This document shows positions 1-11,557 of a stretch of DNA of 64,000 bases, in pieces (position 1 is the stretch's first letter; the number at the start of each line of letters is the position of its first letter). Source of the stretch: Apophysomyces variabilis. Its lineage: Eukaryota > Mucoromycota > Mucoromycetes > Mucorales > Mucoraceae. The notes under the pieces are model-generated. The model worked only from the letters and a program-made list of their open reading frames with translations, did not search any database and was not told where the DNA came from. The position numbers and the translations under genes are program-made. The stretch is taken from positions 131,410 through 195,409 of the forward strand of contig MZZL01000384.1 in assembly GCA_002749535.1 (NCBI GenBank), given 5' to 3'.

Positions 1-1074
1 CGCAATCTGTGTCGTGCCTGCAAAGTTGTAGCAACACAAACTTTTGCACAACCTGCCTTGAGAAAAAAACAGCAAGTCTTTAAACGGTCTGCTCTAAATC
101 ACAAGACAGGAACGTCTCTAGGAAGGCCGTGCTCGGCAATGCTCTTACATAATCCTTGTTCGCTTGCTTTAATTTTTCGAATATTCAAGCGTATAGAGAT
201 TGTTACAAATAGTTTTAGAGGCAATATGAATATTTATCGATTTATTTTGCAATAAGGTCCATCTCTTGTTACCCTTGTTCGCAGACAAAGTGGATAACAG
301 TCATAGATAAGACCCAATACTGTTTTCTCACTCTTCGTCCATAAAAGACATTATCTTCAAGAAGTACCCTTCTACCGACTACCGGACTGAATTACGTAAT
401 ATAGCTTAGACAAATAATAAACATTAAAGAACTTTTGAAAATAAGTCATCTTCTTATCCATCTATTTCTTTACTATCCACTACATGTTTTTTCGTTTACA
501 TCTAGCCATCGGGATTCCAGCTCAGACTACCGCGACGACAGTTGCCAGGAAGAAACCCCAGATCAGAAAAAAAATTACAGGACATGACATCTATCGTCGT
601 TGTACGTTGAATGGAATACCAATGGCCAGGTATAACGGAAACAGTGATAGAGGATTTAGAAAATAATAAATAAACGGATGATGATCTTTATTTCGTTTCT
701 ACTTCAGAGATATTTACTATGTTATTTTTCTATGAGCTGACCGCTGGTGAGTCATGAAGACTTTTGTTCTTGCGTGACGATACTTGTCATGACTCACACT
801 AAGAGCATTTTGACGCACGGTAAAGAAGGTAGTACGTTTAAAATTTGTTGGTTTTATTTAACGTCTCTATTTGAACACAGCGTCTGTGACAGAACATATT
901 TGCTCCAGACCGCTCAAAAAAGAAAAAAGTGGAATAAAAACCCTGTGGATGAGGCAAAGAAAAGGTCAAAAGAGTGAGACAAAAGGAATATAAAGGGATA
1001 AGGAAAAACTTGTAGTGAAATAGAAAGGAAAAACAAGGAAGAAGAGGGAGTCAGCTTTGATGTGCCTAGCCAGG
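1..1074. other. No recognisable gene
   Basis: Only short open frames without a convincing start, splice structure or family motif are seen. The last part (about 900-1060) is purine-rich on the plus strand. It probably represents the pyrimidine-rich 3' tail of the retrotransposon piece that follows on the minus strand. Confidence 0.5.
747..797. repeat. 11-bp perfect inverted repeat with AP-1-like core
   Basis: GTGAGTCATGA at 747-757 is matched exactly by its reverse complement TCATGACTCAC at 787-797, with 29 bases between. Each arm holds TGAGTCA, the palindromic core bound by Gcn4/AP-1 bZIP factors. It could be a hairpin or a pair of bZIP sites. No gene is recognised within 1 kb, so any role is unknown. 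Confidence 0.5.
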
Positions 1075-1877
1075 TTAAGGAGGCAGAGCATCGAGCCATT
1101 CCAGTAGGGCCTTTCCCGGATCTGGGTCACGGTATTGTCGTAGATCTGATCCCGGGTGCTGGTGAGCATCGATTTCGGCAAGAATTGTGCATACAACAGG
1201 CCATATTGTGCGGATCTGTTGGCGACGGCGGGTTGATCTGGGGATCGAATGCGGGAGGACGTTGAGGCAGAAGTACATCGGATCGTCAGTCTGGCGGCGG
1301 GTAATGCCTAGGCGGCCATGCATATGGAGACAGTCAATGGCGTGTTTCTTGGTGAGGTTCACATAGCAGGCCTTTTTCTTACCACCGGGAAGCCATGCTA
1401 GTTGCCAGCGGATTACACCTGCTGCGGTCTCCTCTCGTCATGGGTAAGCAAAATTGGGTCTATTCATAGCGTTGGTCGGCATGTTGCTAGGGTCTGTGCG
1501 CCAGTGGGGGCTGATATTATCGTCGTATGGGCGTCACGCAGGTATTGTCTGATTGTGGCTCGGAAAACCTTGGCCGAGGCTTCTTCTTGTGGTACCGGGA
1601 TGCTTTGCCAGACGGGTGTGCGGCAGAGTTTGTTCCGGTGGGAGGTCGAATATGAGAGAAATGAGGACAGAAGTGTGGTGAGTAAGGCGTCCTCCGGAAG
1701 ATGTCGGGCACGACGTAGAAGTTTTGCTTGTAGGATAGCTGTTCGCTCTCGCATGCTAGGTAGTTTGGCCACGTGTCCCATCACTTTGGTTTCGGAGTGT
1801 GGATGGGCACCATAGATCATACTAATATAAGTGTTCTGAGTGCTTTCGAACGAGACAATTGCTAAACCATATTCCAA
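1075..1877 (-). mobile_element. 3' fragment of a non-LTR (LINE) retrotransposon
   Basis: Two minus-strand open blocks (1877-1464 and about 1460-1075) read like the C-terminal end of a fungal LINE reverse-transcriptase protein. The first has the helical stretch around VMGHVAKLPSMRERTAILQA. The second has the terminal zinc-finger-like segment HAIDCLHMHGRL, followed by DDPMYFCLNVLP and a tail ending near LLEWLDALPP. The blocks are in different frames, so at least one frameshift separates them. No reverse transcriptase catalytic core or endonuclease is present, so the copy is 5'-truncated and dead. A pyrimidine-rich 3' flank follows at lower coordinates, as in the opposite copy at 2.2-2.5 kb. Confidence 0.7.
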
Positions 1878-2184
1878 CTTAGGCGGGATGAATTGGGCAT
1901 ACAGCCTGAAAGAAGGTAGTACTGTTTATTGAATTATATTTTGCGCTACAACTCTGGACACAGCTGCCGCGCCCTATCGGAAACCTTACCCACAAACTTT
2001 TCCAGAAACAGATCCGCCAATTCCTGTTTGAACAATTTGCCACCTGTTTGCAGGGCAAGAACACGGTCCTGCTACGCGCCTGCCGTGGAAAACCTGGAGT
2101 GGACCCCGTCTTGTGGCTGCTGATGTCGAGAGAAGGACGCAGCCGATGCATCTGACGGCGCCTAGGCTGGACGCCCAGTGATAA

Positions 2185-2512
2185 ACCGTGGCAATGCCGG
2201 AACTGTCAAGACGCTGCCAATCTCAGCCGCCAACATGCTCTAGTCTGTCTCGAAATCCACCATCTTCTGCAAGTTCCGGTGATGGTGTTGGACCAGATCT
2301 CTTTCGTCCTAAACCAACTGCCCACCTCCCGGCCCCGACAGCAGCGTACCATCGCCTACTGGCAGACCATTTGGCCTACCCTCTCCAGCCTTCTTCTCCA
2401 CCTCGATCAGCTCTGCCATACAACAGGCACATTGCTATCCAATTCTCTTGCGAAGCGCACTCCTGCCAATGACTTCCTCCTCTGGATATCGTCCCCATCC
2501 ACCCTGCCATAG
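2185..2512 (+). mobile_element. 3' fragment of a second LINE, opposite orientation
   Basis: A plus-strand frame from about 2185 encodes a CCHC-type finger (CRNC, then HALVC ten residues later). It is followed by DQISFVLNQLP and a tail with FLLWISSPSTLP before the stop at 2512. This matches the terminal organisation of the minus-strand copy at 1.1-1.9 kb but differs in sequence, so it comes from a related, not identical, element. Just upstream the frame is closed by a TGA, and no further LINE protein is readable. A strongly pyrimidine-rich stretch (2515-2690) follows as a probable 3' UTR. Confidence 0.65.
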
Positions 2513-2769
2513 ACATGTTCTCTTTTCCTCCCCTCTCTTGTCTTTAATTTCTGACCTCTTCCTTCCAATCTTCCTTTCTTTCTGTTTCCCATTCTCCTTT
2601 ATTTCCTTACCCCCTTAACCTGACCTTTTTTGCCTTTTCTTTTTTTCCCTTTGCCCGCAAGGTTTTTTTTTATCTCTTTTCCTCTGAGACCGAACCAAAG
2701 GGGACATGTTAAGAACGCAGCACTCACGGCTATATATTTAAACAATAAAACTTTAATCTATATTTTGCG

Positions 2770-3936
2770 CTATTTTGACACAAATTTTGCATCGATGAAA
2801 GAACCAAGTTTGCACTAAAGGATAAGACAATATGCGTCATTAGTGTATGATTTATGCAGGCAGTACATTTTACTTACATGAACTTAATCCTCCAGTGGAC
2901 GCAAAATATAATTCATGGTTAGTAAATGGGAGTGGTATAATTGATATCTTCTACTTACCCCCAAAGGGTATCCCAACACCTGGCTGAGCGTGGGCCCAAA
3001 GAACAAGAAAAAGTCCGGAAATGTGATTTCCGGCACATAAGCCCACCCACGCACCCAATAGAGAATGTTTTGCTTGCCTGCCCCGTTAAACTACAGAAGA
3101 ATCAAAGTTAGGAATCATGATAGCATTTTGTCTGGTTTGTTGTCTTACCGCTTTGTTGGATTTCATCTGTCCAAAATCACTCAAAGTTTCAGGTTGTCTT
3201 GAATGTCCGGAAGTATATGTTGTCCTTGCTGTCAGAGACGGATACTTGCTGCAATTGACCAGGATAGAGTGTACAATGAGAGGCAGTTTATAATATGTTC
3301 TGCAAGAGCTATTGTGTTCTAAGATTAGATGGCTGCATAATAATAACAACATTCAATCTTGTCGTACCTTGTTTCACCCAATTGCTTCTCTTGAAAGATG
3401 CCTGGTGCATACTTTTTTTTTTCAAAGTTGTGTGTGTTTTCTGGAAAAAATAATGTCAACAAATGATAATTTTTGTAGTAGTAGGAAATTACTTTCGGTT
3501 GAAAGTCCAGCATGTCATTCTGTATTCTTCTGATTTCATACATGGAAGATTGGTCTAGCATACTAGAATCATGCGATTAGATAACTTTGTTATGTCTGTG
3601 CGCTTTAACTTACCAGGTACTTTTGTCACACATCACATTGACGAAGGTATCAAGAGATCGCTTAATCGAAACTGCAGCAAAAGATAAAGCCAAAAGAAAG
3701 GATGAAAAGGGGCAACACGTCGTCTTATCAATGAAGGGACGCGTCATGTTATAACGCGTTAATGTTGGGGTAGTCGCGCGGATAGGGAAATTGTTGTCAT
3801 TCGATGTCCCAAGTTCCGTGGAACCGGAGATGTCGCTCGAACAATGACTGCTACTAGATATGGATTCGTTTAGTTGACCAGTAGTTGCTCGTACGTTGAC
3901 AAAGCGATGACTCTGAAAGATAAAACCTAAGGTCAT
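2770..3936 (-). CDS. Six-exon 270-aa reading frame, possibly a truncated MBOAT-type acyltransferase
   Basis: Six minus-strand exons (3936-3614, 3562-3493, 3440-3368, 3318-3149, 3090-2959, 2814-2770) join in phase with GT-AG borders to give about 270 residues. The N-terminal part is serine-rich, followed by a hydrophobic segment (SSFLLALSFAAVSI). The fifth exon reads EITFPDFFLFFGPTLSQVLGYP. This loosely recalls the segment with conserved Pro-Thr-Leu and Tyr/Phe-Pro found before the catalytic half of sterol O-acyltransferases (ARE/ACAT family), but the usual Arg after the Pro is absent. The catalytic-His half is missing and the frame stops shortly after. The identification is a weak inference. 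It may be a decayed paralogue, an unrelated membrane protein, or a chance splice model, although five in-phase junctions argue against pure chance. Confidence 0.42.
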
Positions 3937-4600
3937 CACAATTTAATAGCGTGAATCAATTTATGAAGCCATGAGAACATTATTTGTCGCAAAATCATGT
4001 ATTGTTATTCGTATGACATTGGAAAACTGGATCCGTTTCCTTGAAAGCTAGAGGTAAGTACGAGGTATTTCTTTTTGGGGGTAAACGTAGCAAACGGTGC
4101 CGATTGCTTGATAAGATGCAGCTTTGAGACAACAGGTGTACAACTTTATTACTCTAAAGTATATGGACTCGTTTCCAAAGTTGCACAGTCAAGATTATGT
4201 TAAAAGAGAATCGATATCGCATGCATATGAACGAAAGAGTCAAGAAGGCTAATAATAAAAATGAATGAAGACGTTATGACTCTTCAGAGGAAGCCTAATA
4301 AACCATAAGCTGTTTTTTTCCAATTGGATCATAGCAAGGCATTGACAAATTTACGTTTCTAGTTTAAACTATAGCTAGGCACATCCTTTTTAGGGGTAAA
4401 ACGAAGCAAAAAGAGTATCTATCTTTGGGCAACATGCAGCAACATCGGAACTGCGGATATTTCAACCAATCACGCAAATGAAAGATACAAATGCGCAAGG
4501 GAAAACACTGCACTAATGAACTCCCAAAAGAGGCAAAAAGGTGACACAGCGGAAAATTGCTACAACACATCTGATTGGTCGACGGTTATTGAAAAGGACC
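3937..4600. other. Intergenic, nothing recognised
   Basis: AT-rich sequence between the unknown spliced gene and the tRNA. It has only short frames with no family features. Confidence 0.5.
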
Positions 4601-4608
4601 AAAAAAAG
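4601..4608 (-). terminator. RNA polymerase III oligo-T terminator
   Basis: Read on the minus strand, the tRNA 3' end is followed within a base by C and seven T residues. This is the standard Pol III stop signal. Confidence 0.8.
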
Positions 4609-4682
4609 TACCCCAGGTGGGACTCGAACCCACGATCTCCTGGTTAGGAGCCAGGTGCCGTAATCCACTTGGCCACTAGGGC
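4609..4682 (-). tRNA. tRNA-Arg (anticodon CCU)
   Basis: A complete intronless cloverleaf folds on the minus strand. The acceptor stem is GCCCTAG/CTGGGGT, and the D arm follows an A box (TGGCCAAGTGG). The anticodon stem CCTGG/CCAGG encloses the loop CTCCTAA, giving anticodon CCU, which reads AGG (Arg). The T arm is GTGGG/CCCAC with the B-box sequence GGTTCGAGTCC. The discriminator base is A. The first acceptor pair is a G-U wobble and there is a second U-G wobble at the fifth pair, but all other stems are fully paired. It is probably functional. Confidence 0.95.
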
Positions 4683-5560
4683 TAACAATGAGCCAATTTT
4701 GATAAAATTTATATAACAAACTAGCCTCCGTTTAAGCGGAATTTATTATGAAAAAGTTGCATGTTGAATATCTCTATCTAGTAGACTAAAAAAGAAAACA
4801 AAGTCTTATTAAATGAATACGCTTTAAATAATGTATAAAGCATTTAAAATAGATTTAATTAATCATTTAAATAAAGTATATATAAAAGGTAGATATAAGA
4901 AATTTAATTACTTATAACAAGTAAAATATAGCTTTTAGTTGTTTTTTCTTAGTTTTTATATCTTTTTTTTCTATTTTAACAAAATTTATAAGTAATTTTT
5001 TAATAGTTAAACGCACTTCTCTATGTCAAACACTTTCTGCAAACGTACACAACGTTTTCCTCTATATGTACACCTCTTTCCCGGTCTTTTATTCTCTGCT
5101 TATCTTACAATCTATATATCCACAATTTACTTGACATTGTAAACACTATAGTTCACTAATGAAACATTCTCTGCTTTTACACAGAAACATTTGAAACAAC
5201 TCTCTAAATCCTCTTTAAATCCTCTTTGTACATTATAATCTATATAAAGCTTTAGTATTTAATTGAAATATATACCTAATGTTCACTTTTATAAAGAGAT
5301 TAAAAACCTCTTTATCTATAGTTACTGGTCTTATTAATGCTTGATCTAATCGATGCATTTATATTACTGACTTGTCTTCCTCAAGCAGTTACTGTATAGT
5401 CTTACAATGAGCACATAACAATTTGGGCTCTACATTTTCAGAATTCAAACAGGCAATAACCAGGAAAATGAAAGGTCTTGACTTAAAAGTCCGACCCAGC
5501 AATATGTATGCTTAAAAATGTCCCAAAGTTATGCTGCTCTTAAATTGTCTTGCGTTGTGA
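4683..5560. other. Very AT-rich intergenic DNA
   Basis: About 880 bases, dominated by A/T runs and short repeated words (TTTAAT, TATAAA, CTCTTTAAATCCTC). No open frame or RNA gene is recognisable. The right end must contain the promoter of the small gene starting at 5561. Confidence 0.6.
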
Positions 5561-5838
5561 ATGACTGAATCAGCAGTAACTCAAAGCCAGAATGAAAATG
5601 AATACCAAGATTGCTTGCCTTGCAAGCTTACCGGAGCAGCTGGATTCAGTGGACTAGGAATGTATGCATTTCTTGAAGCTTCGAAGATGCACAAGCTTCC
5701 GGGGAAGGCGAGTACTGCAGTCGGACTGGGCGTAGTTGGTTCTTGTAAGTGGTACCTTGTAATTAACGTAGTATCAACGTTTTTTCTTTCGCTTTTCAAG
5801 TATTTGTCTCAGCCGGTATATACAGGCTATTGATGTGA
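5561..5838 (+). CDS. DMAC1/TMEM261-like small membrane protein (DUF4536 type)
   Basis: Two exons (5561-5744 and 5801-5838) joined across a 56-nt GT-AG intron encode 73 residues. A Cys-x2-Cys motif (CLPCKLTGA) precedes a glycine-rich hydrophobic segment (GFSGLGMYAFLEA) and a second hydrophobic stretch ending in VSAGIYRLLM. This matches the layout of DUF4536 proteins such as human TMEM261/DMAC1, an inner-membrane factor for assembly of the distal arm of mitochondrial complex I. The fungal role is inferred from family only. The second exon restores the expected end of the family, which supports the splice. RPA2 follows about 275 bases downstream on the same strand. Confidence 0.7.
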
Positions 5839-6113
5839 ATCGATAGCTTCGAACGTCATCCCATCGGGTCGTTTGACCCAGTCTGACTTCACTTTAGCCG
5901 TACGTGTACTGTATATATCTCTTTCCAATAAAGTAACGCAATGTCACCGAGAACTATAAATGTTTTGCTCCGTTTATATTTCCCCTTCTGTTAAACGCGT
6001 TGTTTCCGCAGCAGTACATACTTCATATGACGTCGCAGTCGCGCGGGTATCAAAAGAGACGCGAATTTTTTGTGTCGCGGGGTTCACTTAACGTTAACGC
6101 GTAGCACTATACA

Positions 6114-7124
6114 ATGGAAGGTATGGCTGGTAGAATTGTTCGGGTAAAGCTTGAACTGGTCGATGGTTCATTAGGAGGCGGATTCATGGAAGGCGGATCA
6201 AACAATGCGGCTATGCCAAGGGTAAAAAGGGCACAATTTTCGATGACGATTCTCTGAAATAATACTACTAGAGACCCATGGGAGAACAAACACTTCGACC
6301 TGTTACATTGAAACAAATCAGAAATGCGCAGGTTCATCAGGATACTAGCTTCAAGATCGACGGTGCTGATGTCACTCAGGTACAGCCAAATTACGTCGAT
6401 CTAGCCGAGAGTAACTGGGAAACGTTAGGTGACTTTTGTCGCCGTGATCCGTCAGGTGCAGGAGATGACTACCAACTATTCATACACAATGGAGGATGGC
6501 ACAGGTCTAATAGAGGTTCGACGATGGGTGGAACAGAACGAGACTGCAGAAGAAACCCAACAGCGCAGGGAATTAGTGTAATACCCCAAAGTCTCTGAGG
6601 AGGATGATCTTCTAATAGAGTTATGGTAGTCCGGATTTGTACGTGCGCGTGTATGGACGTCTGAACAATTTCAACAACCGTATCAGCTGTGTTGCATTTG
6701 CCATTCGGCCTATCACTGACTACAACGAGATCAGCTACCATTTCTTGGATGCGATCTATACACATGTCACATTTACAAGACCAAGCTCGGTAAAAAGAAA
6801 AACCAACAATGTCGCTTCAATAACACTTAATTCTTTCTGTATCACTCGACTTAGGGCACGGATGTTGTGATGGGTCAGGCTAGTTCTTACGGAGGCATGG
6901 ATGTGGGATCTGGCGGAAGCAGCGACATCCATAAACGCGTTATCGATACCATCAAGATGTACCAAGACCGTGAGGAAGGCGCTAGTGTTGACCAGATCAT
7001 TCAAAGAATGCAAGGTCTCTATAACGAAAATGCCGTCAGGGAAGCTATTGATTATCTTACAAACGAGGGTCATTGCTACACAACCATTGATGATTATCAT
7101 ATCAAGTCAACCGAATCATTCTAA
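6114..7124 (+). CDS. RPA2: Replication protein A 32-kDa subunit (RPA2)
   Basis: Six exons (6114-6120, 6175-6221, 6272-6379, 6429-6577, 6630-6789, 6855-7124) give 246 residues, close to the usual 250-280. The order is a Gly-rich N-terminus (GGGFMEGG) and TLRPVTLKQ. An OB fold follows, with FKIDGADV, VTFVAVIRQV, YTMEDGTGLIEVRRW and LYVRVYGRL. The C-terminal winged-helix domain includes DQIIQRM and AIDYLTNEGHCYTTIDDYHIK. RPA2 is the middle subunit of the heterotrimeric single-strand DNA-binding complex used in replication, repair and checkpoint signalling. The winged helix recruits repair factors. The first exon is only 7 nt (ATGGAAG). It was chosen because it leads directly into the conserved glycine-rich start, so the exact N-terminus is less certain than the rest. 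Confidence 0.93.
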
Positions 7125-7809
7125 TATTTTGAACATAAAACTGATTACACCACATTATATCCTGGACTACATGAGGTACCAAAAAATAGCTAGAAGGGGT
7201 ATATGTGGTAGCATTTATTTGGTACGAATTTTGTATAAGTGATCAAAACAATGGGAGTCTTCTGGATGTTCCAATGTTGCAATGCACTTAAATCAGGCGT
7301 AACCCGAAGTTGTCTTGTCAATCTCATACTACCGAATTTCACATCAGTCATTCTACCATTGAAGCTTGGTATTCAACTTGCATAGTTTAAAATTGTTGTG
7401 CTGGGTTGAATGATCGTTATACGGAACACCTTGCTATTTGTGAAGCGTTACAACAGCAGCATTGTTACGCACAACCCTTGTTTGTGTATGTCCGAAAGGA
7501 TTGTGTTCTGGATGTAAATTATTGGTTTTAGGAGCGTACGGTAGGAAATTTTAACAGCAAAGAAAGTTTCCGGCATTGACCGCAAGGAGGTAACACACCT
7601 CTCAAACAACTTTTATTCATTCATTGTCATGGTAGAGCCGCAACATTGAAAGAAAAGAGGTATAACCCGGGCAATATAGCCTATTCATATTCAATACCTA
7701 CCGTTCGAACAATAGCACCTGTTGTTCATCATATTGAAGTATTGTATTTCGTCGTTCGTCATATGGATGGCATGCAAAGCTTAATCTGGAATATCAGAAG
7801 GTCACGTCC
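7125..7809. other. Intergenic after RPA2, nothing recognised
   Basis: AT-rich sequence with short frames only. It presumably includes the RPA2 3' UTR. Confidence 0.5.
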
Positions 7810-8123
7810 CTAAAGATTTCTCCGTCTTGTCGAGGTTGGAATCAAGTCTAGATGTGGTACCGGAAGATGCTGCAGCGTCCAAAAAAAATAGGTTTTCCCG
7901 TTTTTTGACCTGATTTAGGTTTGTTTGGTACAATCAACTTTCTTAGCGTACCATTCTGTCGGGTCGATACTTAATGTTTGTGTCCTAGTTGAAAATGGAC
8001 TCGTCATGACGCATCTCTGCAGCAATATATTTGCTTTTTCTGGGTTACCATCCAAAAAATAACAAGTAGTCCAATAAGATAAACAGAGATCCACAATATA
8101 GTGATCATCTAAATTGCAAATCA
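7810..8123 (-). CDS. Possible 3' exons of an unknown spliced gene
   Basis: A minus-strand open block (about 8123-7952) follows a good acceptor (TTTTTTTCTCAG). It joins in phase across a 42-nt intron to a second block (7909-7810) ending in TAG. The joint peptide contains LCLSYWTTCYFLDGNPEK and ends TSTRRRNL. There is no ATG in the first block, so any start lies in unseen upstream exons. No family is recognised. It is listed because both blocks look protein-like in composition and splice in phase. Confidence 0.25.
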
Positions 8124-10092
8124 CTGAGAAAAAAAGACATTGGATACGGCAGTCTGAATCCGATCGGAGAAACCTGAATCTCGTGCTTTCCCCAGTAACC
8201 TAATTATGGAGAGTCCATATCGGGAATGACATCGACGCTTACCAGAAAAGAAAAAGAACTGCGCAGATATGCGAGGCTGTATCGTAGCAAACTTTCAACT
8301 TAGTAAAAATATAATTCACGTTCATTGTACATCAAAACCAACTTGGTTGCATTAAATCAGAAAATACATTGATGCTAACGAGTGCACAATTTGACTCATT
8401 AAAGAATAAAAGATTTGGAAGCCGTTTAAGTCAGAAATTCGACAAGAAATGATTTCTATACTATAGATAATGAAATGATTCCTGAGAAAATTCGTCGGCG
8501 CTAAACAAGTATAGTATCTCGAGCTTATTGATAGGTAAGACAGGACTATGAATACGGTCAAACACATTCTCGATTTTTATGTTCAGAGGAAAGACCCAGA
8601 ATGGTTGTGCTAAAGAAAATGAGGAACGCACCACACACAGTACTGACAAAAACAACCATTTCACTTCATTTCATTGACATAATCCAGCACTAAACTGCAA
8701 AGGTGCGTTGTTTAAGGAGACATACACCAGGAGAAAGTGGCAATGTCAAGCATATGTGACCAAGCGTCGGGATACCTCAACGTGGAAAAGATGTAATGTA
8801 TCAACTTCTCCAAGTCTCACTATCCTTATAATATTAGTTGTCCTTAAGCATTTGTTTTGCTTATAGCCCATTTAATTTTCCTATTCTTGTGCAGTAAACA
8901 TGTCACTAATATACCAGGAATCAACAGCAGATGAGAAACTCGCGAGGATGATTCTTTATGTAAAAGAGCTCGTGCTCGTGGTTGCCATTTCCCGCGATGG
9001 TATGATCAAAGGACACACCGTGTTGCACATACAAAACAATCACGCCTTTCGTAGTAGAAATTGTTGATATCGTCAAAAGAAATATGCATCAATAGCAATT
9101 CATATCCTGTCAAAGAAGGATTGTATAGAAAGCTTCTTTCATGGTTATGAAAACATGTAGTTGGTCCCCAACCCCGGCAGCAGAATTTTATCTGAAGAAG
9201 AAGGCTTGAGCCAGAGTTTATACCGGCGTTTCTGAGCAAGGTTGAAGGCGTTCTTACTTGAACCCTTAATTATGAATTTCTTTTCTTCCTAAAGTATGTA
9301 CCACTGGGGTACTGTACGCCCTGCAATAACAGAGTTCAGTACAAGTACGAAGAATACACTTCAGGATTTCCAACAGGCTCCCCGCCGTCCATCACATCCA
9401 GTTTTTGACCATTCATTTTTGCTAGGAGTAAGCCGACGTTGGAATCTTAATCAATGTTATATGAATATCTACTATTGGCCTTGTTTTTGTATTGGCCATA
9501 GCGTTATCTAATAATTTCCAATGCGTTTCCAACACGACATTAAGAAAACCTAACTGATATCGGTTTTGCTAAGACACAGAATATCTTGATATGAAAACCA
9601 ATGAACACCCGAAATAGTTTTCCTTCTAGCTATGGGTGCTCAATGTTTCGTCCTCATATGCTCATAGATGTTTCTAGACGTACTGCGGAGTTATTGTAAT
9701 TAGCCCCTTGCTCAGATCCACTCCGGCACGCTCAGTTGACTCTTGTAGCAAACATCATCTGTACGCTGAGTCCAGAATTGTGTCTCGTCTTTATCATCAC
9801 TAGCGATCAGTTATCAGGTAGCAGGCACAACAACGAATATTAACCGTTCCTTTACTATATATATATTTAAAAGTTATTTGATGTTTCCTGGTGGCAAATT
9901 TTGCAGAATCATCCAATTAATTGTGAAGATTCCGGGCGTCTTGAATCAGAGGCATATCCTCGTTCAGGACCAGATTGCAACTACATCAACAAGACATGAA
10001 CAATCATCCCACCAATTAAAACAAAATTTAAACGATTCAATGCCTTAAAGGTTGAGATTACGAGAAAATATTAGCAGAACTGGTGTAGCCTA
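8124..10092. other. Gene-poor AT-rich stretch
   Basis: It contains short minus-strand frames, including one at 9239-9006 with several Cys and aromatic residues. No start codon, splice model or family could be assigned. Confidence 0.4.
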
Positions 10093-10618
10093 TTATGCAA
10101 AGCGCCAGCTACATTATGATGCATGGAAAGTCAATAGTTAAATATCAATCTTATCAGACATACCAGTTACAGAAACGAAAAGTAAGTCGGTGATGATGAT
10201 CAACATAAGTAGTTTGAATTAGTGAATATTACGTTAAGACGTACAAAAGGGACTTACGTGCTGTTCAAAGGAAACCATGGTCCTTCATGCGCTGTGATCA
10301 TTCTAAATGCTCTGTGGTCTGACTCAAGAGCAAAATGATCACGGAGCTATTAATTATGCCACCATATCAGTTTCTTTAATTACGTGAGATATCGTTGATA
10401 CTTACCTCGTATGGTGAACAGAATAGAAATATTTTGTATCTAGGAACGCTACCCACGGCTTCATTTTGGCAAAAGGAGGAAGTAGAAGACAACGAGTAAA
10501 TAGAAGATTTACAATCCATTGAATACGATCCTGCTTCATCTATACAGCCGGTATCGAGAGTGTATATTAACAGAAACTTTGATTGTTGTTTGCTATAAAC
10601 GACAATGATGAGCATCAT
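10093..10618 (-). CDS. Candidate three-exon gene of unknown function
   Basis: Exons 10618-10406, 10346-10258 and 10108-10093 join in phase. The donors are GTAAGT for both introns, and the acceptors are TTAATAG and GATGTAG. They encode about 105 residues from a double ATG. The second exon (HFALESDHRAFRMITAHEGP) continues into the end WFPLNSTWRFA. The N-terminus is hydrophobic (MMLIIVVYS). The second intron is long for this window (149 nt). No domain is recognised, and it could instead be the end of a longer gene. Confidence 0.35.
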
Positions 10619-11557
10619 ACTGTAGCGATAAAGTTAACGATAAGTGTACTGAGTGTAGTATGAACAATCCTTTACCAAACAGAAAAGTACTCAATAGCAC
10701 ACCATGTGTGATCAAGGTCTAGCTGAATTCGTTCCCATCGCATATCAGAGTTTTGTATAATTCAGTCATCTTTCGGATGTATATGAGCAGTGAACATGGA
10801 GACAATAGAAAGTTAGACGTATAGAATCAGCCAGATTGAAATGAAGTTTTATATTATATCGAAGTACGCTGCTAATAGCTTCCTAAAACAATCAGGAACG
10901 ACGATGTTAGACCTTTTGAAAAGGAATAACATCAGATCATCTGGCAGCAGCTAATTAAACAACAAAACATAAAGATGCTACGAAAACTGAGGTCGGATAT
11001 CACAATTCATACGTTGGAAGGATCGTCACCGTGAAAGTCTCGATACGGAGCATTTAAGACATGAAACAACGAACAAACTCAAGTAGAATCAGTCATCATT
11101 ATCGTCTCGGCTATACAAGCTGATCTTTCTGAGTTTGACCCTGCCATTTACCTGGTTTAAGCGACCAGATTTCACATAAAGTTGTTTAAGGTTACTGATG
11201 GTTTAAATATATAATACCGTAAGTAAGTCGCGACCAGAATGACCATATTATTCATGTTATGAATCCATCATTATAGCTGTGAACAGGTAAAATAGGCTGA
11301 AATCTTCCTCGTCTTTTAATACACAGCTATCTCTGTAACGTTGATCATCAAATATTAAGTGTAATGTCTCAGATATTGCGGTCAACGGTCTGATTCATCA
11401 AGGTCACATTTTAGCAAAGGATACACACTAATAACTATTGGCAAATTCTTCATAGCTTGACTTTAAAATTTCAAGCTGGAATCTTTGAAAAATTTTTAGA
11501 TAACCTAGTACTGGAGCAAGAGCCAAATTTGGGCATACTGAACTTTACTTCTTTTTA

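Noticed and set aside
1402..1815. Plus-strand 137-codon frame over the LINE fragment
   Set aside because: It lies opposite the minus-strand LINE frame, which has family motifs; the plus frame has none and is Cys/Arg-rich in the way antisense frames often are.
8461..8664. Minus-strand frame with a signal-peptide-like start
   Set aside because: The apparent first codon is GTG, not ATG, and no upstream exon or downstream partner could be found.
9006..9239. Minus-strand 77-codon frame with Cys and aromatic residues
   Set aside because: No start context, no in-phase splice partner and no recognisable domain.
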